The notes beneath the pieces were generated by a model. It saw only the letters and a list, made by a program, of their open reading frames with translations, did not search any database and had not been told where the DNA came from. 35,419 nt of DNA from Lentimicrobiaceae bacterium (GTDB lineage Bacteria > Bacteroidota > Bacteroidia > Bacteroidales > F082): assembly GCA_015061335.1 (NCBI GenBank), contig SUWT01000018.1, positions 1 to 35,419 of the forward strand, written 5' to 3'. Shown here piece by piece: positions 25,174 to 32,345 of this stretch. The number at the start of each line of letters is the position of its first letter. Positions within the stretch are counted from its first letter, which is position 1. A program made the position numbers and the translations under genes.

Positions 25174-27594
25174 TTATATTCCAATTATTAAGCTAAGCAT
25201 TAAGTTTATCCCCGCTTGAGAAAAATATCCGTTTTCGATGTATTCCTCCCCGCTAACAAGGGCTCTATAAACCCATGCATTACTGCAATATCGACTGTTA
25301 AAGATATTATTTATCGCTAAATTGAAATTCATATCCTTGAATAAGGATTGTTTCCATTCATAATTAATGTTAATGTTAGTTATGAAATATGGATCCAGAC
25401 TTCTTGATGTATTAGAAGTGTTGTCAATATATTGTCGCCCAACGTATTTCTCTTGAAAGATGATGTCCAAATATCTTAATGGAGTGATTTTTAAGTTAAT
25501 GCCAGATATCACATTAGGTGAGAATGAAATATCTGTGATTCCTAGTTCTGTTTTTTTCTGACCGAGATAATTCCATTCGGCATCGTAATTTTCTACATAA
25601 TCTACGAAATTAATTATCTTATTCTGACTCAATGCGAAGTTGAAATCCAAGCTGAAAAATCTATTGAAAATGAAAGCGGCACTGCCTTCTAAACCAAATC
25701 TGTAGCTCTTATCTACATTTGTCATGATGGCATTACCTACATTGTTAATCTCGCCCGTCATCACGAGTTGATCTCTGTAATCCATATAGAAAAAATTTGC
25801 ATTGAGATTGGTCTTCCTGTTCATATAAGAATAACCTAATTCATAATCAATTAGTTTTTCGTGAGTTATGCGCTCTCTTTGAATCTCATCAGCATCGGTG
25901 TAGATGTCACGGTTGGGCTCTCTGTTGGAATAAGCTACTGAGAAATAGGCACTGTTATTGTCATTTATAGTATAGAAAATACCGCCTTTAGGATTCCAGA
26001 AATCGAAAATATGCCTCTGTGTTATATCGTTTAAATCATCATGAGTGCCATTTATTTTATAATCTATATGACGATATTGTATCTCGGCGAAAATGTTAAG
26101 ACTAGAACTTAACTCATAATTGCTTGATACATAAATATTATAGTATTCTTTGTTACCAGTGTTGTCATACCATCTATAGTTCAAAGGGACTGCATATTCC
26201 GCCCAGTTTATTATTCCATAATGGTCTCCATCGTAGCGATTCCAACTTCCGCCATAATTGATGTCGAATTTTCCTGCTTTTTGGTTTAAGGCTATATTAA
26301 ATCCGTAATATCTGTTGTCTAACCATTTCTGTTGGATAAGGTTAAGTCTTTCAATTACAGTGTCTCCAATTACGAAAGCCGGAAGTCCGTAACTTGAGAG
26401 TTTCTTGTCGTTTTTATAGTTTTCGTAATATCCTTTTCCTGTTGTGAGAAATGCCGATGCTGTCAATGTCAGTCTCGGCGAGAAACTATGTGCATAATGT
26501 AATTGATAATAAGTCTGGTCATATTTGTCGATTTCATTTTCGTAATAAGCGATGAAGTTACCTTCTTTATCGTACATTATTCCAGAAGGGTTATAGGTAG
26601 GATTTGTTTCAAGACTGTCTTTAGGAGTTCCGTTCCAAGCCTGATAAGTCTGTTCTTTTCCATTCATTATCATAAACTTAAAGAAGTCATTATCATCTGA
26701 CCAAGAAGCGGAAAGCTGATAGGAGAATAAATCGGAATATGCTCTGTCAATGTAACCATCAGAATTGATCTTGCTTATTCTTCCGTTGAAATTGAATCCG
26801 TTAGAGTTTCTTCCAGAAGAGAAGTTGATGGTGTTTTTTAATGTATTGAAAGAACCTATTGTAGAACTTATTCTGGCGTATGCTTCTGTTATCTGTTCGT
26901 CGGTTTTAATGTTGATGGAAGCTCCGAAAGCTGCTGCTCCGTTACTAGAGTTGCCAACGCCTCTCTGAATTTGTATGTTATCTACTGATGATGCTAAGTC
27001 AGGCAAGTCAACGAAATAAACGAGATTAGATTCTGCGTCATTGACGGGAATTCCGTTTAATGTGACATTGATTCTTGTGAGGTCGCTGCCTCTTATGCGC
27101 ATGCTCGTATAGCCAATGCCAGCACCTGCATCAGAAGTTACTACTACAGAAGGCGTGTTCTGTAATAAGAATGGTAAATCCGCACCTTGATTGCTGCGTT
27201 TAAGTTCTTCTGAATTAATCTCGGAATAGGTGAGGGGAGTCTTGTCTCCAACACGCGATGCCGTGACGATGACTTCATCCTCCATCATAGAATCTATCGT
27301 CATGGCAATTCTGGTCTTTGTATCTTTATAAATCTTAATGTCTGAAGAATATTTCTTGAATCCTAAGAATGTGGCTTCTATTGTGTAAATTCCTTTTCTG
27401 ATATTTTCGAAGATGAAATAACCATTCTCATCGCTTATAACGATTAGATCTAACTCTTTTACCGAGATGTGTGCTCCGACAAGAGGCTCGTGGTTCTCCT
27501 TGTCGATGATATTGCCGCTAAGCGTAAATTGAGCATAGATGTTCAATGGCATCATAACTGCCAAGATAAGGATTGCTGTGATTTTTTTTAACAT
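25174..27594 (-). CDS. TonB-dependent outer-membrane receptor, predicted thiamine transporter
   Basis: 806 aa. Signal peptide MLKKITAILILAVMMPLNIYAQ, then a carboxypeptidase-regulatory-like beta domain (residues about 23-100: LSGNIIDKENHEPLVGAHIS). The plug follows (about 108-235: EVIVTASRV, LLQNTPSVVV, MRIRGSDLTRINVTLNGIPV, AAFGASINIKT) and then a 22-strand-type barrel of normal length ending in NGYFSQAGINLMLSLIIGI. It takes up a substrate across the outer membrane with TonB energy. The TPP riboswitch in its leader points to thiamine or a related vitamer, as known for OMthi of Bacteroides. No pnuT or kinase gene is adjacent, so the inner-membrane step is encoded elsewhere. It is convergent with the LutA-like gene. 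Confidence 0.92.
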   Translation of the reverse strand: MLKKITAILILAVMMPLNIYAQFTLSGNIIDKENHEPLVGAHISVKELDLIVISDENGYFIFENIRKGIYTIEATFLGFKKYSSDIKIYKDTKTRIAMTIDSMMEDEVIVTASRVGDKTPLTYSEINSEELKRSNQGADLPFLLQNTPSVVVTSDAGAGIGYTSMRIRGSDLTRINVTLNGIPVNDAESNLVYFVDLPDLASSVDNIQIQRGVGNSSNGAAAFGASINIKTDEQITEAYARISSTIGSFNTLKNTINFSSGRNSNGFNFNGRISKINSDGYIDRAYSDLFSYQLSASWSDDNDFFKFMIMNGKEQTYQAWNGTPKDSLETNPTYNPSGIMYDKEGNFIAYYENEIDKYDQTYYQLHYAHSFSPRLTLTASAFLTTGKGYYENYKNDKKLSSYGLPAFVIGDTVIERLNLIQQKWLDNRYYGFNIALNQKAGKFDINYGGSWNRYDGDHYGIINWAEYAVPLNYRWYDNTGNKEYYNIYVSSNYELSSSLNIFAEIQYRHIDYKINGTHDDLNDITQRHIFDFWNPKGGIFYTINDNNSAYFSVAYSNREPNRDIYTDADEIQRERITHEKLIDYELGYSYMNRKTNLNANFFYMDYRDQLVMTGEINNVGNAIMTNVDKSYRFGLEGSAAFIFNRFFSLDFNFALSQNKIINFVDYVENYDAEWNYLGQKKTELGITDISFSPNVISGINLKITPLRYLDIIFQEKYVGRQYIDNTSNTSRSLDPYFITNININYEWKQSLFKDMNFNLAINNIFNSRYCSNAWVYRALVSGEEYIENGYFSQAGINLMLSLIIGI

Positions 27595-27602
27595 AACGTA
27601 CT

Positions 27603-27632
27603 GATTTAATTGTTAATAAATATAATTAAATC
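27603..27632 (-). promoter_or_regulatory. AT-only hairpin between the TPP riboswitch and the receptor start codon
   Basis: Perfect 9-bp stem GATTTAATT / AATTAAATC with a 12-nt loop, about 9 nt upstream of the ATG in the transcript. It could be part of the expression platform or only local AT symmetry. No U-tract intrinsic terminator is seen. Confidence 0.45.
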
Positions 27633-27654
27633 AATAGGAGGAAATTTTTGATAT

Positions 27655-27757
27655 ATCTCATTTCCTGGTCTCGGCATTATCCGTATCCAGTTCAGAGGGT
27701 GTAATCTCAGCCCGAATTTCATTTTACTTACGTAAAAAAGGCACCCCTATTGAAAGT
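27655..27757 (-). promoter_or_regulatory. TPP (THI-box) riboswitch in the leader of the TonB-dependent receptor
   Basis: Read on the minus strand: GGGGTGCC (27748-27741), an arm around ACGTAAGT, the conserved GGGCTGAGA, ACCCTCTGAACTGGAT, GGATAATGCC, then AGGAAATGA. These are the landmark segments of the TPP aptamer in order. CTGAGA binds the pyrimidine and GGATAATGCC lies in the pyrophosphate-sensor arm. It begins at the predicted transcription start and lies 60 nt before the ATG. In most bacteria ligand binding represses expression. A candidate switching hairpin follows (27639-27666). Confidence 0.95.
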
Positions 27758-27762
27758 CGTGG

Positions 27763-27770
27763 CAAAGTTA
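27763..27770 (-). promoter_or_regulatory. Minus-strand -7 box TAACTTTG driving the TPP riboswitch transcript
   Basis: Plus-strand CAAAGTTA. Transcription should start about 6 nt downstream, exactly where the TPP aptamer begins, so no extra leader precedes it. Confidence 0.65.
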
Positions 27771-27783
27771 TTATTTTTTTTGT

Positions 27784-27791
27784 TATGTTTG
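27784..27791 (+). promoter_or_regulatory. -7 box TATGTTTG for aroQ
   Basis: Exact TANNTTTG match. An ATG at 27785 lies inside this box, which supports the ATG at 27806 as the real aroQ start with a leader of about 8 nt. It is divergent from, and only 13 bp away from, the receptor's -7 box. Confidence 0.55.
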
Positions 27792-27805
27792 TAAAAAATA
27801 TTACG

Positions 27806-28225
27806 ATGAAGATATTGATTTTAAACGGTCCTAATCTAAATCTTATAGGTAGAAGAGAACCACATATTTACGGAACAGAATCTTTAGTGAACTATATCGA
27901 AAATTTGAAACAATGTTTTCCTGAACATAAGCTGGATTACTTTCAATCAAACCATGAGGGCGTGCTGATTGATAAACTTCATGAAGCCTGGGATTTATAT
28001 GACGGCGTTGTTTTCAATCCCGGAGCCTATTGTCATACATCAATAGCATTGGCTGATGCCATCCGTTCTATAGAAATACCTGTCGTTGAAGTACATATAA
28101 GCGATATTTATTCTAGGGAAGAATATCGTCATCACTCATTTACTGCGGAAGCAAGTGTGAAAAGTATTGTAGGTAATGGACTTGAAGGTTATAAAGAAGC
28201 GGTGGGGTTTTTAATTAGGAATTAG
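27806..28225 (+). CDS. aroQ: Type II 3-dehydroquinate dehydratase
   Basis: 139 aa from the ATG at 27806, giving the standard N-terminus MKILILNGPNLNLIGRREP. An in-frame ATG at 27785 overlaps the -7 box. It converts 3-dehydroquinate to 3-dehydroshikimate as a dodecamer of flavodoxin-like subunits. Motifs: NGPNLNLIGRREPHIYG with the flexible-loop Arg and catalytic Tyr region, FQSNHEG, FNPGAYCHTSIALADAI, and VEVHISDIYSREEYRHHSF with the catalytic His. It is separated from aroB/aroA by the lutA-like and receptor genes. The last residues LIRN and the TAG stop are encoded by the first units of an AATTAGG tandem repeat, so the original C-terminus may have been altered. Confidence 0.95.
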   Translation: MKILILNGPNLNLIGRREPHIYGTESLVNYIENLKQCFPEHKLDYFQSNHEGVLIDKLHEAWDLYDGVVFNPGAYCHTSIALADAIRSIEIPVVEVHISDIYSREEYRHHSFTAEASVKSIVGNGLEGYKEAVGFLIRN

Positions 28226-28276
28226 GAATTAGGAATTAGGAATTGGGAATTAGGAATTGGGAATTAGGAATTGGAG
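28212..28276. repeat. GGAATTA / GGAATTG tandem octamer-like array at the aroQ stop
   Basis: About eight units of TAGGAATTAGGAATTGGGAA type with a 7-8 bp period, mildly degenerate (A/G alternation). The array provides the last four codons and the TAG stop of aroQ. Confidence 0.9.
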
Positions 28277-28320
28277 GTTTATCATGAGTTTAAACATAGA
28301 ATGAGTGATGTTTATTGATA

Positions 28321-28345
28321 GTTGACCGTTGTCTGTTGTTTTCTG
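28321..28345. repeat. Reverse-oriented GTCAAC/ACAACAG repeat
   Basis: Plus strand GTTGACCGTTGTCTGTTGTT is the complement of the GTCAACGGACAACAG family found after kamC at 3222-3254. It lies at the 3' side of the glycosyltransferase gene. Confidence 0.65.
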
Positions 28346-28353
28346 TAAAGGCT

Positions 28354-29373
28354 TCATGAAAAATCTTTCTCTTCCAATTCGCTGTATAATTTTTTCTTCT
28401 CCAAGAAATATTTGAAAACGATATTTTTCTGATAAACTTGTGATACTTTTTTATGAGTAAATTTTTTTCTTTTTTTTCTTAGAGAAGGTAGATGTCTTAA
28501 GAAACTGAGGTGTGCACGTGTCACTGCGAAGAAGTCGGCGAAGCTGCCGTCGCAGAGGAACTTAAACGCTGCAATCCAATCTAAGAAGAATCTGTAGAAT
28601 ATAGTCCAGAAGACTTTGCCATCGGGAAGGTTCTTCATCAACAAAGAAAGGTTGTTTCTAAAGTTAAGATAAGTCTTTCTTGCGGATGATTTTGGCAAGG
28701 TTCCACCTCCGATATGATAGATTTTCGAATTGGGGCAATACATTATTTTGTAATCTAGGTTCTTGAGCCTCCAACAGAAATCAATTTCTTCCATGTGAGC
28801 GAAGAAGTCGTCGTCCAGACCTCCGTATTTATGGTAAATAGAAGCTCTCACGAATAGGCAAGCTCCTGTTGCCCAGAATACTTCTTTTACGTCATCATAT
28901 TGACCTTCATCATTTTCCAGGTTTTGGAAGAGTCGTCCACGGCAGAAAGGGTAGCCATATTTGTCGATAAAACCGCCTGCTGCTCCGGCATATTCGAATT
29001 TTGTTTTATCGTGATATGATAAGATCTTGGGCTGACATGCTGCAATTGTTTCGTCGCTATCCATCAGTTCTATCACTGGTTCAATCCAATTCTGACTGAC
29101 TTCGATGTCGGAATTAAGCAGTATGTAATAATCGGCTTCTATTTGACGAAGAGCTATGTTATAACCTGTTGCAAAACCTCCGTTGAAATCATTAAGAATC
29201 AGTCTTATATTTGGAAAATTCTTTCTCATGAAATCCACGGAGTCATCAGTGGATTTGTTGTCTGCAACGATAATCTGGGCAATATCGGAGGAGTTTTCGA
29301 TCACATTAGGTAGAAACTTCTCCAGAAATGCCTTTCCATTATAATTTAATATGACTACCGCTACATTTTTCAT
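28354..29373 (-). CDS. Family 2 glycosyltransferase (rhamnosyltransferase-like)
   Basis: 339 aa GT2 enzyme. The GT-A fold N-terminus is VAVVILNYNGKAFLEKFLP. The nucleotide-binding segment is VADNKSTDDSVDFM, the DxD-like metal site is LLNSDIEV, and the acceptor-side motif is HMEEIDFCWRLK (the ED/WR region typical of WbbL-like transferases). A helical C-terminus with basic residues (SLRKKRKKFTHKK) may bind the membrane surface. It probably adds a sugar during surface polysaccharide or lipopolysaccharide assembly; donor and acceptor are unknown. It stands alone with a -7 box 5 bp before the ATG, suggesting a nearly leaderless mRNA. Confidence 0.88.
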   Translation of the reverse strand: MKNVAVVILNYNGKAFLEKFLPNVIENSSDIAQIIVADNKSTDDSVDFMRKNFPNIRLILNDFNGGFATGYNIALRQIEADYYILLNSDIEVSQNWIEPVIELMDSDETIAACQPKILSYHDKTKFEYAGAAGGFIDKYGYPFCRGRLFQNLENDEGQYDDVKEVFWATGACLFVRASIYHKYGGLDDDFFAHMEEIDFCWRLKNLDYKIMYCPNSKIYHIGGGTLPKSSARKTYLNFRNNLSLLMKNLPDGKVFWTIFYRFFLDWIAAFKFLCDGSFADFFAVTRAHLSFLRHLPSLRKKRKKFTHKKVSQVYQKNIVFKYFLEKKKLYSELEEKDFS

Positions 29374-29377
29374 AATG

Positions 29378-29385
29378 CAAAGATA
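29378..29385 (-). promoter_or_regulatory. Minus-strand -7 box TATCTTTG just upstream of the glycosyltransferase
   Basis: Plus-strand CAAAGATA, 4 bp from the start codon at 29373. Transcription would begin at or within about two bases of the ATG. Confidence 0.55.
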
Positions 29386-29420
29386 GTGTTTTTTGTTATT
29401 TCATACTATTAAAAAATAAA

Positions 29421-29448
29421 AAAGAGCCGCATTTTTATGCGACTCTTT
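29421..29448 (-). terminator. Intrinsic terminator of pckA
   Basis: Minus-strand hairpin with 12-bp arms AAAGAGTCGCAT / ATGCGGCTCTTT (one G-U pair), a 4-nt loop, followed by T-rich sequence. It lies 32 bp after the pckA stop. Confidence 0.85.
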
Positions 29449-29479
29449 CTGCAATTTATATCATGCAATAAAGAAATTC

Positions 29480-31102
29480 TTAGAGTTTTGGTCCTGCTGC
29501 CACCAAAGCTTTACCGGCTTCGTTGTTGGTGAACTTGTCGAAGTTCTTGATGAAACGACTTGATAAATCTTCAGCTTTAACATTCCATTCTTCTGCTGTG
29601 GCATATGTGTCACGTGGATCTAAGATGTCTGGGTTTACGCCAGGCAATGATGTAGGAACTTTGAAATCGAAGTAAGGGATGTTCTTGGTTTCAGCCTTGT
29701 CGATTGAACCGTCTAAGATAGCGTCAATGATAGCGCGTGTATCTTTGATAGAGATACGTTTGCCTGTGCCGTTCCAGCCAGTGTTTACCAAGTAAGCTGT
29801 AGCACCAACTTTTTCCATCTTCTTGACTAATTCTTCAGCGTATTTTGTTGGATGCAATGAAAGGAATGCTGCTCCGAAACATGCTGAGAATGTAGGTGTT
29901 GGTTCTGTAATACCACGTTCTGTACCTGCTAATTTTGCTGTGAAACCTGATAAGAAATAATATTTTGTTTGCTCTGGAGTCAAGATTGAAACTGGAGGCA
30001 AAACACCGAAAGCGTCAGCTGATAAGAAGATAACCTTTTGTGCATCAGGAGCTTTTGATACAGGTTTTACAATATTCTCGATGTGATAGATAGGATATGA
30101 AACACGTGTGTTTTCTGTGACGCTCTTGTCTTTGAAATCTATCTTGCCATTTTCATCAACGGTAACGTTTTCTAACAAAGCGTCTCTTTTGATAGCATTG
30201 TAAATGTCTGGTTCGCTTTCTTTGTCGAGGTTGATAACTTTAGCATAACAACCACCTTCAAAGTTGAAGATGCCTTCATCATCCCAACCGTGTTCGTCAT
30301 CACCAATCAATGCTCTCTTAGGATCTGTTGACAAAGTTGTCTTGCCTGTACCAGAGAGTCCGAAGAAGATAGCTGTCTCACCCTTTTCGTTTGTATTAGC
30401 GGAACAGTGCATTGAAGCGATGCCTTTCAATGGTAATAAGTAGTTCATGATTGAGAACATACCTTTCTTCATCTCACCACCGTACCATGTGTTCAAGATG
30501 ACTTGTGCCTTTTCTTTTAAGTTGAAAACGACAGCAGTCTCTGAGTTAAGACCTAATTCTTTGTAATTTTCAACTTTAGCTTTTGATGCTGTATATACTA
30601 CAAAGTCAGGTTCACCAAAGTTAGCAAGTTCTTCATCTGTAGGACGGATGAACATGTTCTTTACAAAATGAGCTTGCCATGCTACTTCCATAATGAAACG
30701 AATCTTTAAACGTGTGTTTTTGTTTGTTCCTGCAAAACCATCCATCACATAAAGCTTCTTGCCTGATAATTGCTCAGTAGCAATGTTCTTCAATACTGAC
30801 CAAGTTTCTGGAGTAACCGGCTTGTTGTCGTTTTTGTACTCATCTGATGTCCACCATACAGTGTCACGACTAACCTCATCCATTACAAAATATTTGTCCT
30901 TAGGAGAACGACCTGTATATATACCTGTCATAACATTGACAGCACCAAGTTCTGTTTCAACACCTTTTTCAAAACCTGTTAAAGATGGTTCCATCTCGTC
31001 TTTATACAACTCTTCGTATGATGGATTGTAAGAAATTTCTTTAGCATCTTTAATTCCGTATGATGCTAATGCTTGCATAATTTCGTTAATGTCTTTTGCC
31101 AT
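29480..31102 (-). CDS. pckA: Phosphoenolpyruvate carboxykinase (ATP)
   Basis: 540 aa from the ATG at 31102, the standard length and N-terminus [19 protein letters not shown]. An in-frame ATG at 31159 would lie at the predicted transcription start and is rejected. It interconverts oxaloacetate and PEP with ATP. In fermenting Bacteroidales it often runs toward oxaloacetate, conserving energy on the way to succinate. Motifs: [28 protein letters not shown], the P-loop [11 protein letters not shown] (around residues 249-256), GDDEHGWDD and [14 protein letters not shown]. It is monocistronic with its own promoter and terminator. Codon choice indicates strong expression. Confidence 0.97.
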   Translation of the reverse strand: MAKDINEIMQALASYGIKDAKEISYNPSYEELYKDEMEPSLTGFEKGVETELGAVNVMTGIYTGRSPKDKYFVMDEVSRDTVWWTSDEYKNDNKPVTPETWSVLKNIATEQLSGKKLYVMDGFAGTNKNTRLKIRFIMEVAWQAHFVKNMFIRPTDEELANFGEPDFVVYTASKAKVENYKELGLNSETAVVFNLKEKAQVILNTWYGGEMKKGMFSIMNYLLPLKGIASMHCSANTNEKGETAIFFGLSGTGKTTLSTDPKRALIGDDEHGWDDEGIFNFEGGCYAKVINLDKESEPDIYNAIKRDALLENVTVDENGKIDFKDKSVTENTRVSYPIYHIENIVKPVSKAPDAQKVIFLSADAFGVLPPVSILTPEQTKYYFLSGFTAKLAGTERGITEPTPTFSACFGAAFLSLHPTKYAEELVKKMEKVGATAYLVNTGWNGTGKRISIKDTRAIIDAILDGSIDKAETKNIPYFDFKVPTSLPGVNPDILDPRDTYATAEEWNVKAEDLSSRFIKNFDKFTNNEAGKALVAAGPKL

Positions 31103-31167
31103 AGTAAATTTTTTTATCTTTATTTTATTATTCTTATTTCTATAAAAATGTTTTCTCAAAATTTTTG

Positions 31168-31175
31168 CAAAGATA
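31168..31175 (-). promoter_or_regulatory. Minus-strand -7 box TATCTTTG for pckA
   Basis: Plus-strand CAAAGATA. The predicted start near 31162 gives a leader of about 60 nt to the ATG at 31102. Confidence 0.6.
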
Positions 31176-31285
31176 ATAATTTAAATCAATAAAAAAATAT
31201 CGATTTTTAAATTTAATCTTAAAAAAAAATCTGCGCCATTTGCTAAAAATATTGTAATTTTACATCGTATTTTTAATTGAAGAAA

Positions 31286-32176
31286 ATGTTAACACGTATT
31301 GCTTTCTATTTGATTTTCTATCCATTATCAATTTTACCATTATTTTCCCTATACGCATTGTCATATCCTTTATATCTAATTCTTCGTTATGTCTTGCGAT
31401 ATAGAAAGCAAATAATAGATACTAATCTTAAAAAATCTTTTCCAGAATTAGATGTATTAACGATAAAAAAATTAAGAACTGAGTTTTATTCGCATCTAAC
31501 ACAACTCGGTGTTGAGATGTTAAAAATGATTTCGATGTCACGTAAAAACGTGATGCGTCGTTATCATTGTTCTAATCCGGAAGTCGTTAATAGATTTTTT
31601 GATGAAGGCAAAAGCGTGATTCTGACCTCCAGTCATTATAACAATTGGGAGTGGATGGTTTTGAGTTTGGATATGCAATTCAAACATTACGGAATAGGAG
31701 TGGGGGCGCACAATACTAATAAGGTGTTCGAGAAACTTATCAATCGTGCGAGAACGCGTTACGGGACTCAAGTCGTTTTCCATGATAATGTGCGTGAGGT
31801 GATGGCTTACCATGAAGACAATCATATCCCGGCTGCATATATGATTCTCGCCGACCAGAATCCGAGTAACCCGAAACGTTGTTATGTGGCGAATTTCTTG
31901 AATCAGAAGACAGGATTCATACGTGGCTCTGAAGGTTTCGCCAGAAAATACGATCTTCCTGTATTATATTATAAGGTGATAAAAGAAAGATGGGGGCATT
32001 ATCGTATCGATGTGGAAGTTATCTGCGAAAAGCCGAGCGAACTTCCTGACGGTGCTATCATGCAACGTTATACCGAATTATTGGAAGAGACAATAAAATC
32101 AAATCCTCCTTATTGGCTTTGGAGTCACCGTCGCTGGAAACATAATTTCGACGACGCGAAGATTGGAAATCAATGA
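31286..32176 (+). CDS. LpxL/HtrB-like Kdo2-lipid A acyltransferase
   Basis: 296 aa from the ATG at 31286; a TTG three codons upstream is a possible alternative. The N-terminal hydrophobic anchor is IAFYLIFYPLSILPLFSLYAL. The catalytic HX4E motif is H117-YNNW-E122 in SSHYNNWEW. Other conserved parts are LRYRKQIIDTNLKKSFPE, ILADQNPSNPKR and NPPYWLWSHRRWK, the last being the family's typical C-terminal signature. It adds a secondary acyl chain to lipid A at the inner membrane. Bacteroidales usually carry one such gene, giving penta-acyl lipid A. Its TGA stop lies in the first unit of an ACAATGA repeat array. Confidence 0.92.
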   Translation: MLTRIAFYLIFYPLSILPLFSLYALSYPLYLILRYVLRYRKQIIDTNLKKSFPELDVLTIKKLRTEFYSHLTQLGVEMLKMISMSRKNVMRRYHCSNPEVVNRFFDEGKSVILTSSHYNNWEWMVLSLDMQFKHYGIGVGAHNTNKVFEKLINRARTRYGTQVVFHDNVREVMAYHEDNHIPAAYMILADQNPSNPKRCYVANFLNQKTGFIRGSEGFARKYDLPVLYYKVIKERWGHYRIDVEVICEKPSELPDGAIMQRYTELLEETIKSNPPYWLWSHRRWKHNFDDAKIGNQ

Positions 32177-32227
32177 ACAATGAACAATGAATAATGAACA
32201 ATGAACAATGAATAATGAACAATTAAT
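32170..32227. repeat. CAATGAA / TAATGAA tandem repeat at the lpxL stop
   Basis: Seven or more units of CAATGAACAATGAATAATGA type, 7-8 bp period. The first unit contributes the lpxL TGA stop codon. Confidence 0.9.
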
Positions 32228-32250
32228 AATTTTTTTATGATGAAAATTAT

Positions 32251-32296
32251 AAAGACGCATCATTGACCTGATGTTTATGTCAAATGATACGTCTTT
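32251..32296. repeat. AGACGC...ACGTCT hairpin element, copy 2
   Basis: Arms AAAGACGCATCATTGAC (32251-32267) and GTCAAATGATACGTCTTT (32279-32296) pair with one mismatch and one bulge. A T-rich run follows on the plus strand, so it can terminate lpxL, and it also faces the convergent cobW-type gene. Confidence 0.8.
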
Positions 32297-32302
32297 TTAT
32301 AT

Positions 32303-32345
32303 ATCAACTGTAACTGTTAATTGTGCATTGTAAATTGTAAATTAA
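32303..32345. repeat. ATTGTAAATTGTAAATT-type degenerate repeat
   Basis: Units such as ACTGTTAATTGTGCATTGTA and AATTGTAAATTA, running to the 3' end of the cobW-type gene. The same family lies at 33703-33747. Confidence 0.65.

Noticed and set aside
28212..28276. Possible CRISPR array (regular short repeats)
   Set aside because: Units are 7-8 bp with no spacers; no cas genes in the window.
31103..31159. N-terminal extension of pckA from the ATG at 31159
   Set aside because: It would start at the predicted transcription start, is Lys/Asn-rich low complexity, and MAKDINEI at 31102 is the standard PckA N-terminus.
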